Positions 7,411 through 16,125 of a stretch of DNA of 36,800 bases are shown here, in pieces. Source of the stretch: an uncultured Prevotella sp. (GTDB lineage: Bacteria; Bacteroidota; Bacteroidia; Bacteroidales; Bacteroidaceae); NCBI GenBank assembly GCA_900548585.1, contig URLI01000020.1, positions 1 to 36,800 of the forward strand. Direction: 5' to 3'. The translations under genes were made by a program, and so were the position numbers. Position 1 is the stretch's first letter, and each line of letters starts with the position of its first letter. Below the pieces are notes generated by a model that was given only the letters and a program-made list of their open reading frames with translations, was not told where the DNA came from and searched no databases.

Positions 7411-8370
7411 ATGAATAGAATAGGGAAATACCTCTCTGCGGAGAAGCCGCTGAAAGGGCTGATGGCCGTGGAGTGGGTGGTGGTGGCGTATCTCTTGCTC
7501 ACCACGACAGTGATACTTTTCTGCTACACCGACGCCGTCAACCCGCGTGCGATGCTCATGGGGCGCGTCCGCGTGGCGGCGATGACCGCCGCGATGTGGC
7601 TCACCTACCGCCTGTGGCCGTGCCGCATGACGCGCTTCCTGCGCGTGGTGGTGCAGATGGCGCTGCTCTCATGGTGGTACCCTGACACCTACGAGATAAA
7701 CCGCATGTTCCCCAACCTCGACCACCTGTTCGCCGCGTGGGAGCAGTCGCTGTTCGGTTTCCAGCCCGCGCTGCTGTTCCACGAGGCGATGCCAGGCAGG
7801 ATTTTCAGCGAGCTGATGGACCTCGGCTACGCCTCCTACTACCCCATGATAGCCCTTGTGGTGCTGTTCTATTTCGTGGCGCGCTACAACGAGTTCCACC
7901 GTGCGGCCTTCATCGTCCTCGGGGCGTTCTTCCTCTATTACGTCATCTTCATCTTCGTCCCCGTCGCTGGCCCCACGTTCTATTTCCGCGCCGTGGGCGT
8001 CGACCGCATCGCCGACGGCATATTCCCCAGCCTCGGCACATATTTCAGCAGTCACCAGGAGTGCCTTCCCTCGCCGGGCGACGCCAACGGACTGTTCTAC
8101 ACCCTCGTGGAGTCGGCCAAGGAGGCTGGCGAGCGCCCCACGGCAGCATTCCCCAGCAGCCATGTGGGGTGCAGCACTGTGCTGATGCTACTGGCGCTGC
8201 GCACCAGGAAACGGTGGCTCGTGTGGACGCTCCTGCCGCTGTATGTCCTGTTGTGCATCTCAACGGTTTACATACAGGCGCACTACGCCATAGATGCCAT
8301 AGCCGGCCTGGCCACCGGCCTGGTGTTCTATTTCCTGCTGCTTGCCGTGTCGAGGCGCGTCTGCAAGTAA
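7411..8370 (+). CDS. PAP2-superfamily membrane phosphatase/phosphotransferase (inositol-phosphorylceramide-synthase-like)
   Basis: A 319-aa polytopic membrane protein with several hydrophobic segments (about 20-40, 50-68, 145-158, 165-185, 268-285 and 296-313). Two of the three PAP2 motifs are clear: FPSSH at 247-251 (His251, proton donor or acid) and HYAIDAIAG at 291-299 (His291 nucleophile, Asp295). The classic first motif KxxxxxxRP is not evident, which fits the AUR1/inositol-phosphorylceramide-synthase branch better than plain undecaprenyl-pyrophosphate phosphatases. Such enzymes move or remove phosphate-linked headgroups on membrane lipids. It follows the SDR gene by 6 nt and is surely cotranscribed. 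A copy of a dispersed intergenic repeat follows its stop codon. Confidence 0.8.
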   Translation: MNRIGKYLSAEKPLKGLMAVEWVVVAYLLLTTTVILFCYTDAVNPRAMLMGRVRVAAMTAAMWLTYRLWPCRMTRFLRVVVQMALLSWWYPDTYEINRMFPNLDHLFAAWEQSLFGFQPALLFHEAMPGRIFSELMDLGYASYYPMIALVVLFYFVARYNEFHRAAFIVLGAFFLYYVIFIFVPVAGPTFYFRAVGVDRIADGIFPSLGTYFSSHQECLPSPGDANGLFYTLVESAKEAGERPTAAFPSSHVGCSTVLMLLALRTRKRWLVWTLLPLYVLLCISTVYIQAHYAIDAIAGLATGLVFYFLLLAVSRRVCK

Positions 8371-8403
8371 GTGGGTGGTTCCGCCATGCCTTGCCGCGCA
8401 ATA

Positions 8404-8439
8404 CCAAATCAGTGCCGCAATGACTGGCCCTGGATAAAT
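8404..8439 (+). repeat. Dispersed intergenic repeat, copy A
   Basis: Copy A of a repeat found in four intergenic regions of the window. The core reads roughly AATCAGTGCCGTAATGACC, followed by GGTTCTGGATAAT, with several substitutions here. It lies between the PAP2 stop codon and the leuS promoter. Confidence 0.55.
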
Positions 8440-8455
8440 AAATAAAGAAAATTCT

Positions 8456-8485
8456 TTGTCATTTTCCTTATTTGCAGTAACTTTG
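8456..8485 (+). promoter_or_regulatory. leuS operon promoter
   Basis: TTG (8456-8458), a 19-nt spacer and TAACTTTG (8478-8485) match the Bacteroidetes consensus exactly. Transcription should begin near 8492, leaving a leader of about 36 nt before leuS. This also rules out the in-frame TTG at 8456 as the leuS start. Confidence 0.8.
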
Positions 8486-8527
8486 CAGGCATATTGTAAA
8501 GAACGGAGAAATAAACCTCTACGACAG

Positions 8528-11407
8528 ATGATGGAATACGATTTCAGAGCCATTGAAAAGAAATGGCGGGCGCGATGGGTTGAGCAGAATACATACCGCG
8601 TGACTGAGGACAAGAATAAGAAGAAACTTTATGTGCTGAATATGTTCCCGTACCCCTCGGGGGCCGGGCTGCATGTCGGCCATCCCTTAGGATATATCGC
8701 GAGCGACATATACGCACGCTTCAAGCGGCTCGAGGGCTACAACGTCCTCAACCCGATGGGGTATGACGCATACGGACTGCCTGCCGAGCAGTATGCCATA
8801 CAGACGGGACAGCACCCGGCAATAACGACGGAGGCAAACATCAGGCGCTACCGCGAGCAACTCGACAAGATTGGGTTCTGCTTCGACTGGGATCGCGAGG
8901 TGCGCACCTGCGACCCGCGTTACTACAAGTGGACGCAGTGGGCGTTCATACGCATGTTCCGCTCTTTCTACAGCGACCGCCCGCTCGCCGGCAACGACAC
9001 CGGCGAGAAACCGATGGCGAGGGACATCGCGCAGCTTGAGGAATATTTCCGGCAGCACGGCACCGAGGGTCTCGCAGCCTGCGGGGTGGCATGCTCCGTG
9101 GAAATGAAGTTCACCGCCGGCGAGTGGAACTCATGGGACGACAGGCGCAGGCAGGAAACGCTGATGAACTACCGCATCGCTTACATCGGCGAGACGATGG
9201 TCAACTGGTGCGCAGGGCTCGGCACGGTGCTGGCAAACGACGAGGTCGTCGATGGCGTGAGCGTGCGCGGAGGCTATCCCGTGGTGCAGAAGAAGATGCG
9301 GCAGTGGTGCCTGCGCGTGTCGGCATACGCACAGCGGCTGCTCGACGGGCTGGACACCGTGGACTGGACCGAGTCGCTGAAGGAGACACAGAAAAACTGG
9401 ATAGGGCGCAGCGAGGGCGCAGAGGTGGAGTTCCGCGTCAAGGACTCCGACCGCTCGTTCACCATCTTCACCACGCGCGCCGACACCATTTTCGGGGTGA
9501 CGTTCATGGTGCTCGCGCCAGAGAGCGAGCTCGTTGGGATGCTCACCACCGGCGACCGGCGCGGTGAGGTGGAGGAATATGTGGCATACGTCAATAAACG
9601 CACCGAGCGCGAGCGCATCTCTGACAAGAAGGTCACGGGAGTGTTCTCCGGCTCGTATGCCGTCAACCCGCTCACGGGCGACCCTGTGCCAATATGGATT
9701 TCGGAATATGTGCTCGCCGGCTACGGCACCGGCGCCATCATGGCGGTGCCGGCACACGACTCTCGCGACTATGCCTTCGCGCGCCACTTCGGGCTGCCCA
9801 TAGTGCCGCTCATCGAGGGTGCGGACGTGTCGGAAAGTAGTTTCGACGCGAAGGAAGGCATCGTGTGCAACTCGTCGTCGGACAAGCTGTCGCTCAACGG
9901 GCTGACCGTCAGGGAGGCAATCGTAAAGGCAAAGCTGTATGTGGAGCAGCAGGGAATAGGCCGCGTGAAGGTGAACTATCGCCTGCGCGACGCCATTTTC
10001 TCGCGCCAGAGATACTGGGGCGAGCCTTTCCCCGTTTACTACAAGGACGGTATGCCATACATGATACCAGAGGAATGCCTGCCGCTGGAGCTGCCCGAGA
10101 TTGACCAGTACAGGCCTACCGACGACGGGCAGCCGCCGCTGGGACGCGCCAGGCGCTGGGCATGGGACACCAAGTCGGAAACAGTCGTTGACAACACGCT
10201 CATAGACAACGCCACGGTGTTCCCACTCGAACTGAACACCATGCCGGGGTTTGCCGGCTCGAGCGCCTACTACCTGCGCTACATGGACCCGTGGAATGAC
10301 AAGGAGCTGGTGGGCAGGGAAGCCGATGAATACTGGCAGAACGTCGACCTCTACGTCGGAGGAACGGAACATGCCACGGGGCACCTGATATACTCACGCT
10401 TCTGGAACAAGTTCCTCTTCGACCTCGGGGTGTCGTGCAGGGAGGAGCCATACAAGAAACTCGTCAACCAAGGCATGATACAGGGGCGCAGCAACTTTGT
10501 CTACCGCGACAACGCCGCAACCGCCGCGAAGGGGCATCCCGTGTTCGTGTCGCTCAACCTGAGGAAGGACTGCGGCGACGTGACACCGATACACGTTGAC
10601 GTCAACATTGTGTCGAACGACATCCTCGACACAGACGCCTTCAGGGCATGGCGGCCCGAATATGCCGATGCGGAGTTTGTCACCGAGGACGGGAAATATA
10701 TCTGCGGATGGGCGATAGAGAAAATGTCGAAGTCGATGTTCAATGTCGTAAACCCGGACATGATTGTCGAGAAATACGGTGCAGACACGCTGCGCCTCTA
10801 CGAGATGTTCCTCGGGCCCGTGGAACAGTCGAAGCCATGGGACACTAACGGCATCGACGGCTGTCACCGTTTCCTGAAGAAGTTCTGGAGCCTTGCCGGC
10901 AAGGCCATCACCGCAACGGAGAACACCGTCGCCACGAGTGAGTCGATGAAGAGCCTGCACAAACTCATCAAGAAGGTCTCGCAGGACATACCGCTCTTCT
11001 CCTACAACACGAGCATCTCGGCGTTTATGATATGCGTCAACGAACTGTCGCAGCAGAAATGCACCGACCGCGAGGTGATCAAGGCTCTCACCATACTCAT
11101 CGCGCCGTTCGCACCGCACATCGCTGAGGAACTGTGGGAACGCCTTGGGCAGCGAGGCAGCGTCTGCGATGCATCATGGCCCGCTTTCGACGAGAAACAC
11201 ATTGCCGAGAGCAGCGTGACGATGGGCGTGGCCTTCAACGGCAAACGGCGCTTCGAGATGCAGTTTGACGCCAGCGCAGCCAACGATGCTGTAGAAGAGG
11301 CGGTGCGGAACGACGAGCGCACGGCGAAATACACCGCCGGGAAGAAAATCGTGAAGGTGATCATCGTTCCCAAGCGGATGGTGAACATCGTCCTGGGAGG
11401 CAAATGA
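8528..11407 (+). CDS. leuS: Leucyl-tRNA synthetase
   Basis: The 959-aa enzyme charges tRNA-Leu with leucine in the cytoplasm. It is class Ia: the HIGH-type motif HVGH is at residues 49-52 within FPYPSGAGLHVGH, and KMSKS is at 732-736. Between them lies a large CP1 editing domain (for example TTRADTIFGVTFMVLAPES). The C-terminal anticodon-binding part ends with KYTAGKKIVKVIIVPKRMVNIV. It is somewhat longer than the Escherichia coli enzyme, as is usual in Bacteroidetes. The start is one of two adjacent ATGs (8528 or 8531), downstream of the promoter at 8456-8485. It appears to lead an operon with the yitT-like gene 32 nt downstream. Confidence 0.97.
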   Translation: MMEYDFRAIEKKWRARWVEQNTYRVTEDKNKKKLYVLNMFPYPSGAGLHVGHPLGYIASDIYARFKRLEGYNVLNPMGYDAYGLPAEQYAIQTGQHPAITTEANIRRYREQLDKIGFCFDWDREVRTCDPRYYKWTQWAFIRMFRSFYSDRPLAGNDTGEKPMARDIAQLEEYFRQHGTEGLAACGVACSVEMKFTAGEWNSWDDRRRQETLMNYRIAYIGETMVNWCAGLGTVLANDEVVDGVSVRGGYPVVQKKMRQWCLRVSAYAQRLLDGLDTVDWTESLKETQKNWIGRSEGAEVEFRVKDSDRSFTIFTTRADTIFGVTFMVLAPESELVGMLTTGDRRGEVEEYVAYVNKRTERERISDKKVTGVFSGSYAVNPLTGDPVPIWISEYVLAGYGTGAIMAVPAHDSRDYAFARHFGLPIVPLIEGADVSESSFDAKEGIVCNSSSDKLSLNGLTVREAIVKAKLYVEQQGIGRVKVNYRLRDAIFSRQRYWGEPFPVYYKDGMPYMIPEECLPLELPEIDQYRPTDDGQPPLGRARRWAWDTKSETVVDNTLIDNATVFPLELNTMPGFAGSSAYYLRYMDPWNDKELVGREADEYWQNVDLYVGGTEHATGHLIYSRFWNKFLFDLGVSCREEPYKKLVNQGMIQGRSNFVYRDNAATAAKGHPVFVSLNLRKDCGDVTPIHVDVNIVSNDILDTDAFRAWRPEYADAEFVTEDGKYICGWAIEKMSKSMFNVVNPDMIVEKYGADTLRLYEMFLGPVEQSKPWDTNGIDGCHRFLKKFWSLAGKAITATENTVATSESMKSLHKLIKKVSQDIPLFSYNTSISAFMICVNELSQQKCTDREVIKALTILIAPFAPHIAEELWERLGQRGSVCDASWPAFDEKHIAESSVTMGVAFNGKRRFEMQFDASAANDAVEEAVRNDERTAKYTAGKKIVKVIIVPKRMVNIVLGGK

Positions 11408-11439
11408 AAAAACAATAACAAATAAAAAACATTCATATC

Positions 11440-12417
11440 ATGGTAATGAACAAAGCAATGCTCAGGGCAGAATTCAGGGACTACTTAGGCATCACATTTG
11501 CCCTTGTGCTGTATTCCTTCGCGTTCACATTCTTCCTGATGCCCTACAACATAGTGACGGGAGGCGTGGCAGGTATCGCCGCAATCGTGTATTACGCAAC
11601 ATCGTTCCCCAACTCATACACATATTTCATCATCAACGTATCGCTGCTGGTGGTGGCATTGAAAATCCTCGGCGTGAAGTTCCTGATGAAAACGATATAC
11701 GCCACGTTCATGCTCTCGTTCCTGCTGTGGCTGATGAAGGAAATAGCACCGGTGGACGAGGCTGGCAACATGGTGAAGATACTCGGCGAGGGGCAGAATT
11801 TCATGTCGCTGCTTATTGGCTGCCTTATGACCGGCAGTGGTCTCGGACTGACATTCCTCAACAACGGCAGCACGGGAGGAACCGACATCATCGCGGCATC
11901 CGTCAACAAATACAGCGACTTCTCATTGGGGACAGTGCTTATCTTCGTTGACTTCCTCATCATAGGCAGTTGCTTATTCATCCCGGAGTTCGGCTCTTTG
12001 CTGGACCGCATGAAGATGGTCGTGTTCGGCTTCTGCACGATGATTATAGAGAACTTCATGCTCGACTACATAATGAACCGGCAGAGGCAGTCAGTGCAGT
12101 TCATGATTTTCTCAAAGAAATATGACGAGATATCAAAGGCTCTCGCCGAGGAAACCGACCATACCTTGACGCTGCTCGACGGCCACGGATGGTTCACCGG
12201 AAACAGCGTGAGGGTGATAGTGATGCTCGCCAAGAAGAGTGAGAGCGTGATGATATTCCGTATCGTCAAGATGATAGACCCCAATGCGTTCGTCAGCCAG
12301 AGTTCCGTGATTGGCGTGTTCGGCGAGGGCTTCGACAAGATAAAGGTGAAGGTGAAGAAGAAACATCTTGAACGGGCAGGGAAAACCATCGTGCAACAGG
12401 ACGGGCAAGGAGGCTGA
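11440..12417 (+). CDS. YitT family membrane protein
   Basis: A 325-aa protein with an N-terminal half of about five to six transmembrane segments (residues about 15-210) containing the family's glycine-rich stretches (NIVTGGVAGIAA; NNGSTGGTDIIA). A soluble C-terminal DUF2179-like domain (about 225-310) carries GWFTGNSVRVIVMLAKK. YitT proteins are integral membrane proteins of unsettled function; some have been proposed as transporters. An ATG two codons downstream (11446) is an alternative start. It lies 32 nt after leuS and 5 nt before rdgB, so it is in the leuS operon. Confidence 0.9.
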   Translation: MVMNKAMLRAEFRDYLGITFALVLYSFAFTFFLMPYNIVTGGVAGIAAIVYYATSFPNSYTYFIINVSLLVVALKILGVKFLMKTIYATFMLSFLLWLMKEIAPVDEAGNMVKILGEGQNFMSLLIGCLMTGSGLGLTFLNNGSTGGTDIIAASVNKYSDFSLGTVLIFVDFLIIGSCLFIPEFGSLLDRMKMVVFGFCTMIIENFMLDYIMNRQRQSVQFMIFSKKYDEISKALAEETDHTLTLLDGHGWFTGNSVRVIVMLAKKSESVMIFRIVKMIDPNAFVSQSSVIGVFGEGFDKIKVKVKKKHLERAGKTIVQQDGQGG

Positions 12418-12422
12418 GTGAC

Positions 12423-13049
12423 ATGAAGATAGTCTTTGCAACGAACAACACCAACAAGCTCGCGGAGATACGGCGCATTCTCGGCAGCGATTTCAATGTG
12501 GTGTCACTCGCCGAGATAGGCTGCCACGACGACATACCGGAAACCGGTGCGACGCTCGAGGAGAACGCCGTGCAGAAGGCACGCTATGTCTGCGAGAAAT
12601 ACGGCTACAGCTGCTTCGCCGATGACACCGGACTTGAGGTTGACGCGCTTGGCGGCAAGCCGGGGGTGCACAGCGCGCGCTACGCCGAGGGAACCGACCA
12701 TGACAGCAACGCCAACATGGACAAACTGCTGCGGAAACTCGCTGGCGAGACACGGCGCGAGGCACGCTTCCGGACCGTCATAGCACTGCTCGAAAGGCAT
12801 GGGGAAGGCGATGCCGGCGCAGGCGAGGCAACGCTGCACACCTTCGAAGGAAAGGTGGAGGGACGGATAACAACGGAAAGACGCGGCGACGGAGGCTTCG
12901 GCTACGACCCGGTTTTCATGCCGGAGGGATATGACAGGACATTCGCCGAACTCGGCATGGACGTGAAGAACGGCATATCACACCGCGCAAGGGCGGTGAG
13001 GAAACTTGCCGGCTACCTGCTGAAGAGGCAAGAGCGCGTTGACAGATGA
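12423..13049 (+). CDS. rdgB: RdgB/HAM1 family non-canonical purine NTP pyrophosphatase
   Basis: A 208-aa protein that hydrolyses ITP, dITP and XTP to the monophosphate and pyrophosphate, keeping deaminated purines out of nucleic acids. Family landmarks are FATNNTNKLAEI at the N-terminus (substrate and phosphate binding), FADDTGLEVDALGG at about 65-78 with the catalytic Asp pair 67/68, GGFGYDPVF near 158-166 and the C-terminal SHRARA motif. The length is normal. The stop codon overlaps the start of the next gene by 4 nt (ATGA, 13046-13049), indicating translational coupling. Confidence 0.95.
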   Translation: MKIVFATNNTNKLAEIRRILGSDFNVVSLAEIGCHDDIPETGATLEENAVQKARYVCEKYGYSCFADDTGLEVDALGGKPGVHSARYAEGTDHDSNANMDKLLRKLAGETRREARFRTVIALLERHGEGDAGAGEATLHTFEGKVEGRITTERRGDGGFGYDPVFMPEGYDRTFAELGMDVKNGISHRARAVRKLAGYLLKRQERVDR

Positions 13050-13951
13050 AGCATGAACTGTCTGTATTGATACCCGTGTTCAACTGCCGGTGCAGGGACT
13101 TGGTGGAGTCCGTGCACCGGCAGTTGCGCTTGTCAGAGGCAGACTACGAGATAATCGTGGCCGACGACGGCTCGACGGACATGGCGGCAGTAAGGGACAA
13201 CAGGAGCATCGCGCCGCTGGAGAACGTAAGGCTGATAGAGCGGGGCTTCAATTCGGGACGGTCAAGGATAAGGAATTTCCTCGCCACGGAGGCGCGCCAT
13301 GCCAACCTCCTGTTCCTCGACGGCGACATGAGCGTCGGCAGGGACGACTTCATAGCCAGTTACCTGATGTGCGACGAGCCCGTGGTCTATGGCGGATACG
13401 ACATCGTCCGCGACGACGGGAGGCTCATGGCGAACCTACGCTACAGGTATGAGCGCAGGGCGGAGGGCAACCACTGCGCGGCGGCGCGCAGCAAAAGGCC
13501 GTACAACGACTTCCACACGAGCAACTTCATGGTGACGAAGGAGATAATGACGCGCTTCCCGTTCGACGAGCGTTTCCGCCACTATGGCTACGAGGACGTG
13601 CTGTGGGGGAAGACGCTGCGCGACAACGGCATAGCGATAAAGCACACCGACAACCCACTGACATTCGCCGACTTCGAGCCGAACGCCGACTTCGTGCGCA
13701 AGACAGAGGAGGGACTGCGCACGCTGCACGAGTTCTGCGCCGAACTGCGGGGATACTCGTCGCTGCTGCGCTACGAGCGCGCAGTGCGGCGGCTGCACCT
13801 CGCGCCGTTGATGCGCGGCCTCTACAGGCTGCTGCGAAAACCACTTTTGCACAACCTGGAAAGCAATAATCCATCAGTTTTCAAGTTTAATATATACAAA
13901 CTCCTGTACTTCATCAACTTGCAGCGGTGGAGCGGCAGAGGGCGTTTTTGA
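13046..13951 (+). CDS. Family 2 glycosyltransferase
   Basis: A 301-aa cytoplasmic GT-A enzyme. The N-terminus reads LSVLIPVFNC, followed by the nucleotide-binding VADDGSTD (residues 38-45) and a DxD motif, DGD, at 92-94, where metal and UDP- or GDP-sugar bind. GYEDVLWGKTL (about 181-191) supplies the ED acidic pair of the acceptor or catalytic loop. No transmembrane anchor is seen; the basic C-terminus may contact the membrane. The donor and acceptor cannot be read from sequence. Its place, overlapping rdgB and 11 nt before porZ, suggests a role in LPS or another surface glycan. It is otherwise an ordinary GT2. Confidence 0.9.
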   Translation: MKHELSVLIPVFNCRCRDLVESVHRQLRLSEADYEIIVADDGSTDMAAVRDNRSIAPLENVRLIERGFNSGRSRIRNFLATEARHANLLFLDGDMSVGRDDFIASYLMCDEPVVYGGYDIVRDDGRLMANLRYRYERRAEGNHCAAARSKRPYNDFHTSNFMVTKEIMTRFPFDERFRHYGYEDVLWGKTLRDNGIAIKHTDNPLTFADFEPNADFVRKTEEGLRTLHEFCAELRGYSSLLRYERAVRRLHLAPLMRGLYRLLRKPLLHNLESNNPSVFKFNIYKLLYFINLQRWSGRGRF

Positions 13952-13962
13952 CAAATGACAAT

Positions 13963-16116
13963 ATGAAAAAGACAATGGGCCACATGAGAAGATACATGTT
14001 ATTAGCCGTCGCAATGGCCGTGTCGGCAACGGCGTCAATGGCTGCCGTGGGGCAGTGGAAGGCATACATGGCATACAGCAAGATAACAGACATAGAGCCA
14101 TCGGGCAAGAAGGTCTATGTGCTTGCAAGCAACAACCTGTTCTCGTACAACACCGCCGACAACAGCACCGAGACATACGACAAGGTCAACAGCCTCTCGG
14201 ACACCGGCATATCGCACATAGCATGGTGCAGGGCGGCAGGGAAACTTGTCATAATATACGGCAACCAGAACATCGACCTCTTGCAGGACGACGGCACGGT
14301 GGAGAACAACAGCAGCCTGTACAGCAAGATAATGGCGGAGGACAAGTCGGTGACGTGCATAACGATAAACGGCAAGTACGCCTATATCGGCACCGCGTTC
14401 GGCATAATGAAGTTCAACGTGGCCGACAACGAGATAAGCGCGACATACAACCTCGGCGCCAAGGTGACTGACATCGCGGTGAAGGACGGCGTCATCTTCT
14501 GCAAGACAAGCAAGGGGGATAAGCGCGGCGACATGAGCGACAACCTGCTCGACCCGGCATCGTGGAAACCACTGGACAGCGGCGACAAACCAGACTACAA
14601 CAGCGACAACACCATAACGCACGGCACGGAGAACGGATATGACGAGCTTATCGCATACGACAGCGGCAACAAATGCTACTGGAGCACGCAGGAAGACGGG
14701 AAACTGCAGTCGTGGAAACGCAACGAAGACGGCAGCAGGACAGTCACCGCAAGCGGAATAATGCCCGACGGGCCGACATACAACTACTTCACAACGATGC
14801 GCTTCTACGGCGACAAACTGTACACCTGCGGGGGAAGTTTCACGCGCTGGGGCGACAAACTGAGGCCGGGTTGCATACAGACGTATGACGGCAAGGAATG
14901 GTTCAACTACGAGGACGACATACGCGAGAAGACAGGTGTGCCATATTCCGACGTCATGGACTTCGACATCGACCCGACCTACACAAACGGCGTCAGGCTG
15001 ATGGCAGGTGGAAGGACGGGCCTTTATGAGTTCATCGACGGAAAGTTCGTGAAACTGTACAACACCGACAACTCGCCGCTGCAGGCCGCATACACGGTGC
15101 TGGCAAACAGTTATGTGCTCGTATTTGGCGTAAACTTCGACAAGAAGGGAAACCTGTGGCTGCTCAACGGTATGTCATACGACGTTTGCCTGCTGAAATA
15201 TGGCGCCGACGGGAAGTGGGAGAAATTCCCTGACAGCGAACTGATACAGGAAAAGAACGTGGCACTGCACTATCCGTCACACTCGTTCATGGACAGGGAC
15301 GGGCAGCTGTGGTTCGCCAACGACTACTGGCAGATGCCGTCTTTCTTCAGGTTCGACACCGGGAAAAACACGCTCGTGGCATACAAGCAGCCGTTCAGGA
15401 ACCAGGACGGCACGGAGTATGCGTCAAATGCCGTGGAGTGGATCATGCAGAGCCGGGACGGCAATATATGGATAGGGGGCAGCGGCGGGCCGGCATACCT
15501 GCCAAAGGAATATATCGGGACGGACAACAACACGCTGGTGCAGGTGAAGGTGCCGCGAAACGACGGCAGCAACCTCGCCGACTACCTGCTCAACGGTGTC
15601 AACATAAACTGCATGGCGGAGGACGCCGCCGGCCGCAAATGGTTCGGAACGTTCGGCGACGGGGCGTATCTCATCGATGCCGACGGCATCACCGAGCTGA
15701 AGCACTTCACGGCAATGAACAGCCCGCTGCCTGACAACGAGATAGAGTCAATCGCGATAAACGACAGGACCGGCGAGGTGTTCTTCGGCACCAACAGGGG
15801 GCTATGCTCCTATATGAGCAACGCCTCGCAGGCATACGACGAGATAGGCAAGGACAACGTCTATGCCTATCCCAACCCCGTGAAGCCAGACTACAACGGG
15901 CTGATAAGCGTCGTGGGGCTGACCAGCGACGCTGATGTCAAGATAACGACAAGCAACGGCGCAATCGTGTGCCAGGGACGCAGCAACGGCGGCATGTTCA
16001 CCTGGGACGGATGCGACGGCGACGGCCACAGGGTGGCGTCGGGCGTGTATATGGTGCAGACGGCAACAGCCGACGGCAAGGCAGGCACCGTGTGCAAGAT
16101 AGCAATAGTCAACTGA
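13963..16116 (+). CDS. porZ: PorZ-like type IX secretion system beta-propeller protein
   Basis: A 717-aa secreted protein with signal peptide MKKTMGHMRRYMLLAVAMAV and so on, cleaved near residue 28. The mature N-terminus (VGQWKAYMAYSKITDIEPSG, then KVYVLASNNLFSYNT) matches the PorZ N-terminal propeller. Two seven-bladed propellers fit the repeated WLL, LWFAND, IWIGGSGG and KWFGTFGDG blades. A C-terminal T9SS-type domain (about 630-717) begins YAYPNPVKPDYNG. PorZ belongs to the surface attachment complex (with PorU, PorV and PorQ), binds anionic LPS and hands it to the sortase PorU. The start at 13963 is 11 nt after the glycosyltransferase; the in-frame alternative at 13927 would overlap it. 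A two-component-regulator propeller annotation is a common mislabel. Confidence 0.8.
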   Translation: MKKTMGHMRRYMLLAVAMAVSATASMAAVGQWKAYMAYSKITDIEPSGKKVYVLASNNLFSYNTADNSTETYDKVNSLSDTGISHIAWCRAAGKLVIIYGNQNIDLLQDDGTVENNSSLYSKIMAEDKSVTCITINGKYAYIGTAFGIMKFNVADNEISATYNLGAKVTDIAVKDGVIFCKTSKGDKRGDMSDNLLDPASWKPLDSGDKPDYNSDNTITHGTENGYDELIAYDSGNKCYWSTQEDGKLQSWKRNEDGSRTVTASGIMPDGPTYNYFTTMRFYGDKLYTCGGSFTRWGDKLRPGCIQTYDGKEWFNYEDDIREKTGVPYSDVMDFDIDPTYTNGVRLMAGGRTGLYEFIDGKFVKLYNTDNSPLQAAYTVLANSYVLVFGVNFDKKGNLWLLNGMSYDVCLLKYGADGKWEKFPDSELIQEKNVALHYPSHSFMDRDGQLWFANDYWQMPSFFRFDTGKNTLVAYKQPFRNQDGTEYASNAVEWIMQSRDGNIWIGGSGGPAYLPKEYIGTDNNTLVQVKVPRNDGSNLADYLLNGVNINCMAEDAAGRKWFGTFGDGAYLIDADGITELKHFTAMNSPLPDNEIESIAINDRTGEVFFGTNRGLCSYMSNASQAYDEIGKDNVYAYPNPVKPDYNGLISVVGLTSDADVKITTSNGAIVCQGRSNGGMFTWDGCDGDGHRVASGVYMVQTATADGKAGTVCKIAIVN

Positions 16117-16125
16117 CACGCCGCA

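Noticed and set aside
8456..8527. N-terminal extension of LeuRS from the TTG at 8456
   Set aside because: The TTG is the -33 element of a consensus promoter; the ATG at 8528 gives the normal LeuRS N-terminus.
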